From assembly GCA_029266615.1 (NCBI GenBank), contig JAQSWN010000007.1:1-59425 (forward strand): a DNA stretch of 59,425 nucleotides, read 5' to 3'. The notes under the pieces were generated by a model. The model had not been told where the DNA came from, searched no databases, and was given only the letters and a program-made list of their open reading frames with translations. This DNA is from Polyangiaceae bacterium. GTDB lineage: Bacteria; Myxococcota_A; Polyangia; Polyangiales; Polyangiaceae. Of the stretch, positions 57,434-59,425 are shown in pieces. The translations under genes were made by a program, and so were the position numbers. The first letter of the stretch is position 1. Each line of letters opens with the position of its first letter.

Positions 57434-59425
57434 ATGAACCGGCCCTTCATGGCCCGTAGAAAGCCCGATAATTCCCGTCCTTCTCGGCCGAGCCGGCCGC
57501 CGGGCAAGAGCTCCACTTCCTTCGAGGGGCTCCTCAACATGAACCCCCGCGGGTTTGGCTTCGTGGGCGGCGGCGCCACTCAAGACGACGTCTACGTGCC
57601 GCCAGACGCGATCGGCGGCGCCTTACACGGCGACCGCGTGATGGTCGCGGTCGTGGCGCGCAGCGAGCGCGGGTCGGAGGGGCGCATCGAGTCGATCGTC
57701 AAGCGCCGTAGCCCACGCGTGGCGGGGGTGCTGCGGCGGCGCGGCAAGAGCTCCTGGCTGGAGCCGGACGACACGCGCCTACGTGGCCCCATCGTCCTTA
57801 GTGACCCCGGCAAGCAGGGCAAAGACGGGGACGCCGCGGTCGTCACCATCTCGCGCTTCCCGGACTTCCACGACGAGAATCCCGAAGGCGAGCTGGTCAT
57901 GGTCCTCGGACCTCCGGGCGATCCGAACGTCGAGATCGCCAAGATTTTGGTGCGCGAAGACGTGCGCGAATCCCACTCGGATGCAGCGCTGCGCGAAGCG
58001 GAGGTGATGGCGCAGCAGCTGCAAGCCTCGGCCGCCGTCGGGCGCACGGATTTACGGCAAGTTCCCCTGCCGACTATCGATCCAGAAGACGCCCGAGACC
58101 ACGACGACGCGGTCTGGGTGGAGCGCCTCGGCGAAGGTTACCGCGCCTGGATCGCGATCGCGGACGTGAGCGAGTTCGTGCAGCCGGGCACCGCGCTCGA
58201 CGAAGAGGCTCTCGCGCGCGGCTGCACCGTGTACCTGCCGACCCGCGCCATCCCGATGCTTCCGGCCGCGCTCGCGGCGGACCTGTGCTCTCTCCTGCCC
58301 GAGCGCGAGCGGCTGTGCTTGTGCGTGATCGCGGATCTCGACAACGGAGGTACCCTCAAGAGCTACGAAATCGTCGAAGGCGTGATGCGCTCGGCCGCGA
58401 TGCTGACCTACGGCGGCGTCGCGCGCACCTTGGGATTCAGCGACACGCCTCCCAAGAGCCCGGCGGCAGAAGCCTTCAAAAAAGACCTCAAGGTCATGGA
58501 CGAGCTCACGCGCAAGCTCCGCAAAGCTCGCATGAGCCGGGGCGCGCTCGACATGGACCTGCCGGAAGCGCGCGTGATGGTGGACGCGCAGAGCGGCGCA
58601 CCGACGGACGTGATTCGCCGGGCGACCGACTCCGGCATCAAGCGCGCGTACTCGATGATCGAAGAGCTCATGCTCCTCGCCAACGAGGCGGTCGCGCTCT
58701 GGCTCGGCAATCGCAAGGCGCCGACCGTCTACCGCATTCACGGTCAACCCGACGAAACCAAGCTCGAGCGGCTGGGAGAGGTCGCGGAACGCCTGGGCGT
58801 GGACTTCGACATGGAGGAGATGAAGGAGCCGCTCGGCGTGAGCCGCTTCCTCGCTCGCATCCAGAAGCACGAGCGCAAGCAGGTGCTGGAAATCTTGATG
58901 CTGCGGTCGTTGAAGCAAGCCGCCTACGACACGAATAACATCGGCCATTTCGGGCTCGCGTCGAAGAACTACGTTCACTTCACCTCGCCGATCCGCCGGT
59001 ACCCCGACGTCCAAGTACACCGCGCGGTGAAGAAGATTCTGCGCGGCGAAAAGCCGGACACGAGCCCCGCGGCGCGCGAGCAGCTGCAACTCTCCGCGAC
59101 TCTCTCTTCGGCCCGAGAGCGCGCGGTCATGGACATCGAGCGCGAGGTCGTGGACCTGTACCGCTGCCTGCTGATGCGCGAGCACATCGGCGAAACGTTC
59201 GAAGGTACGGTGAGCGCGCTCGTCGGCAGCGGCGTCTTCGTCACGCTCGACTCACCGTTCGTGGACGTGCTCGTGCGCTACGAAGCGATGGGGCCCGACA
59301 ACTACCAGCTGTCCGAGGACGAGCTGTCCGTCGTCGGCTCGCGCTCGGGCGACACGATTTCGCTCGGCGACCGCATCGAGCTCACGGTGGACGACGTGGC
59401 GATCCTCCGCCGCCAGACCTACGGC
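57434..59425 (+). CDS. rnr: Ribonuclease R (3' end beyond the window)
   Basis: An open frame of about 664 residues reaching the window end (ATG at 57434; ATG 57449 is the alternative). After a basic N-terminus (ARRKPDNSRPSRPSRPPGKS) there are cold-shock-like domains (NMNPRGFGFVGGGATQDDVY). The RNB catalytic domain then has TIDPEDARDHDDAVWVERLG, with the aspartates that bind Mg2+, YLPTRAIPMLPAALAADLCS, and the signature HFTSPIRRYPDVQVHRAVKK. An S1 domain starts near GETFEGTVSALVGSGVFVTL. RNase R degrades structured RNA from 3' to 5'. The catalytic domain is complete; only the end of the S1 region is missing. It is divergent from the VKOR gene. Confidence 0.95.
   Translation, partial: MNRPFMARRKPDNSRPSRPSRPPGKSSTSFEGLLNMNPRGFGFVGGGATQDDVYVPPDAIGGALHGDRVMVAVVARSERGSEGRIESIVKRRSPRVAGVLRRRGKSSWLEPDDTRLRGPIVLSDPGKQGKDGDAAVVTISRFPDFHDENPEGELVMVLGPPGDPNVEIAKILVREDVRESHSDAALREAEVMAQQLQASAAVGRTDLRQVPLPTIDPEDARDHDDAVWVERLGEGYRAWIAIADVSEFVQPGTALDEEALARGCTVYLPTRAIPMLPAALAADLCSLLPERERLCLCVIADLDNGGTLKSYEIVEGVMRSAAMLTYGGVARTLGFSDTPPKSPAAEAFKKDLKVMDELTRKLRKARMSRGALDMDLPEARVMVDAQSGAPTDVIRRATDSGIKRAYSMIEELMLLANEAVALWLGNRKAPTVYRIHGQPDETKLERLGEVAERLGVDFDMEEMKEPLGVSRFLARIQKHERKQVLEILMLRSLKQAAYDTNNIGHFGLASKNYVHFTSPIRRYPDVQVHRAVKKILRGEKPDTSPAAREQLQLSATLSSARERAVMDIEREVVDLYRCLLMREHIGETFEGTVSALVGSGVFVTLDSPFVDVLVRYEAMGPDNYQLSEDELSVVGSRSGDTISLGDRIELTVDDVAILRRQTYG

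Noticed and set aside
58052..59185. 377-codon minus-strand frame opposite RNase R
   Set aside because: It is antisense to the conserved catalytic domain; the translation is His/Arg/Ala-rich without domains.

Overview
This is a high-GC window with GC-rich third codon positions and tightly packed, often overlapping genes. It looks like a chromosome segment of a myxobacterium, most likely order Polyangiales (Myxococcota). The evidence is Gly/Ala-tailed lipoproteins, a DUF1592/DUF1588-type lipoprotein with a CVPCH motif, a membrane-anchored PknB-type Ser/Thr kinase, a LuxR regulator with a long unassigned N-terminus, several TonB-system parts and many unassigned secreted proteins. No rRNA operon, CRISPR array, integrase or intact transposase was seen. 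The assignment rests on recognised protein families, not on a database search.

Layout. (a) 1-6264: two overlapping genes of unknown function, the second encoding nearly 1500 residues, then the C-terminal remnant of a GGDEF protein and a 62-nt 3' piece of a tRNA-Ser(UGA). The orientation fits the right-hand att scar of an island lying to the left. (b) 6388-9358: a three-gene minus-strand operon (two DUF5985-like small membrane proteins and a small putative regulator), a remnant of a chitin-synthase-like GT2 enzyme, and a ClC chloride protein. (c) 9745-17406: a minus-strand surface-polysaccharide locus (integral-membrane GT-C protein, GT4, large GT2-like protein, processive GT2, thioester-reductase-like SDR) whose last four genes overlap. 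(d) 17483-27538: a Ton locus. A TonB-dependent receptor and its lipoprotein point left. A divergent operon carries a TPR lipoprotein, TonB, ExbB, two ExbDs, a lipoprotein, a di-haem cytochrome c and a LuxR regulator.

(e) 27603-38400: the most striking locus. A gene for about 2705 residues consists almost entirely of some 325 tandem octapeptides (L-[ST]-x-x-[QA]-[LIV]-x-[AGS]). Thirty-one bases downstream on the same strand lies a TPR/GT41 (O-GlcNAc-transferase/SPINDLY-type) glycosyltransferase. The pair suggests a cytoplasmic O-glycosylation system acting on a giant Ser/Thr-studded repeat protein. (f) 38482-49721: an MscS remnant, an APH-type kinase, a GYF/GAF-like protein, an NTF2-like protein, a HEAT-repeat protein, inorganic pyrophosphatase, a ParA/MinD-like ATPase, an HDOD protein, two lipoproteins (peroxiredoxin-like and DUF3105) and a Ser/Thr kinase. 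(g) 49835-59425: housekeeping genes (rpoZ, a methyltransferase, a DnaJ-family protein, adenosine deaminase, RNase R running off the end) mixed with a secreted hydrolase, the DUF1592-type lipoprotein and a VKOR-DsbA fusion.

Starts were chosen by frame, signal-peptide position, overlap with the upstream gene and Shine-Dalgarno-like sequence. Many tracts antisense to real genes are stop-free because of base composition and were left out.
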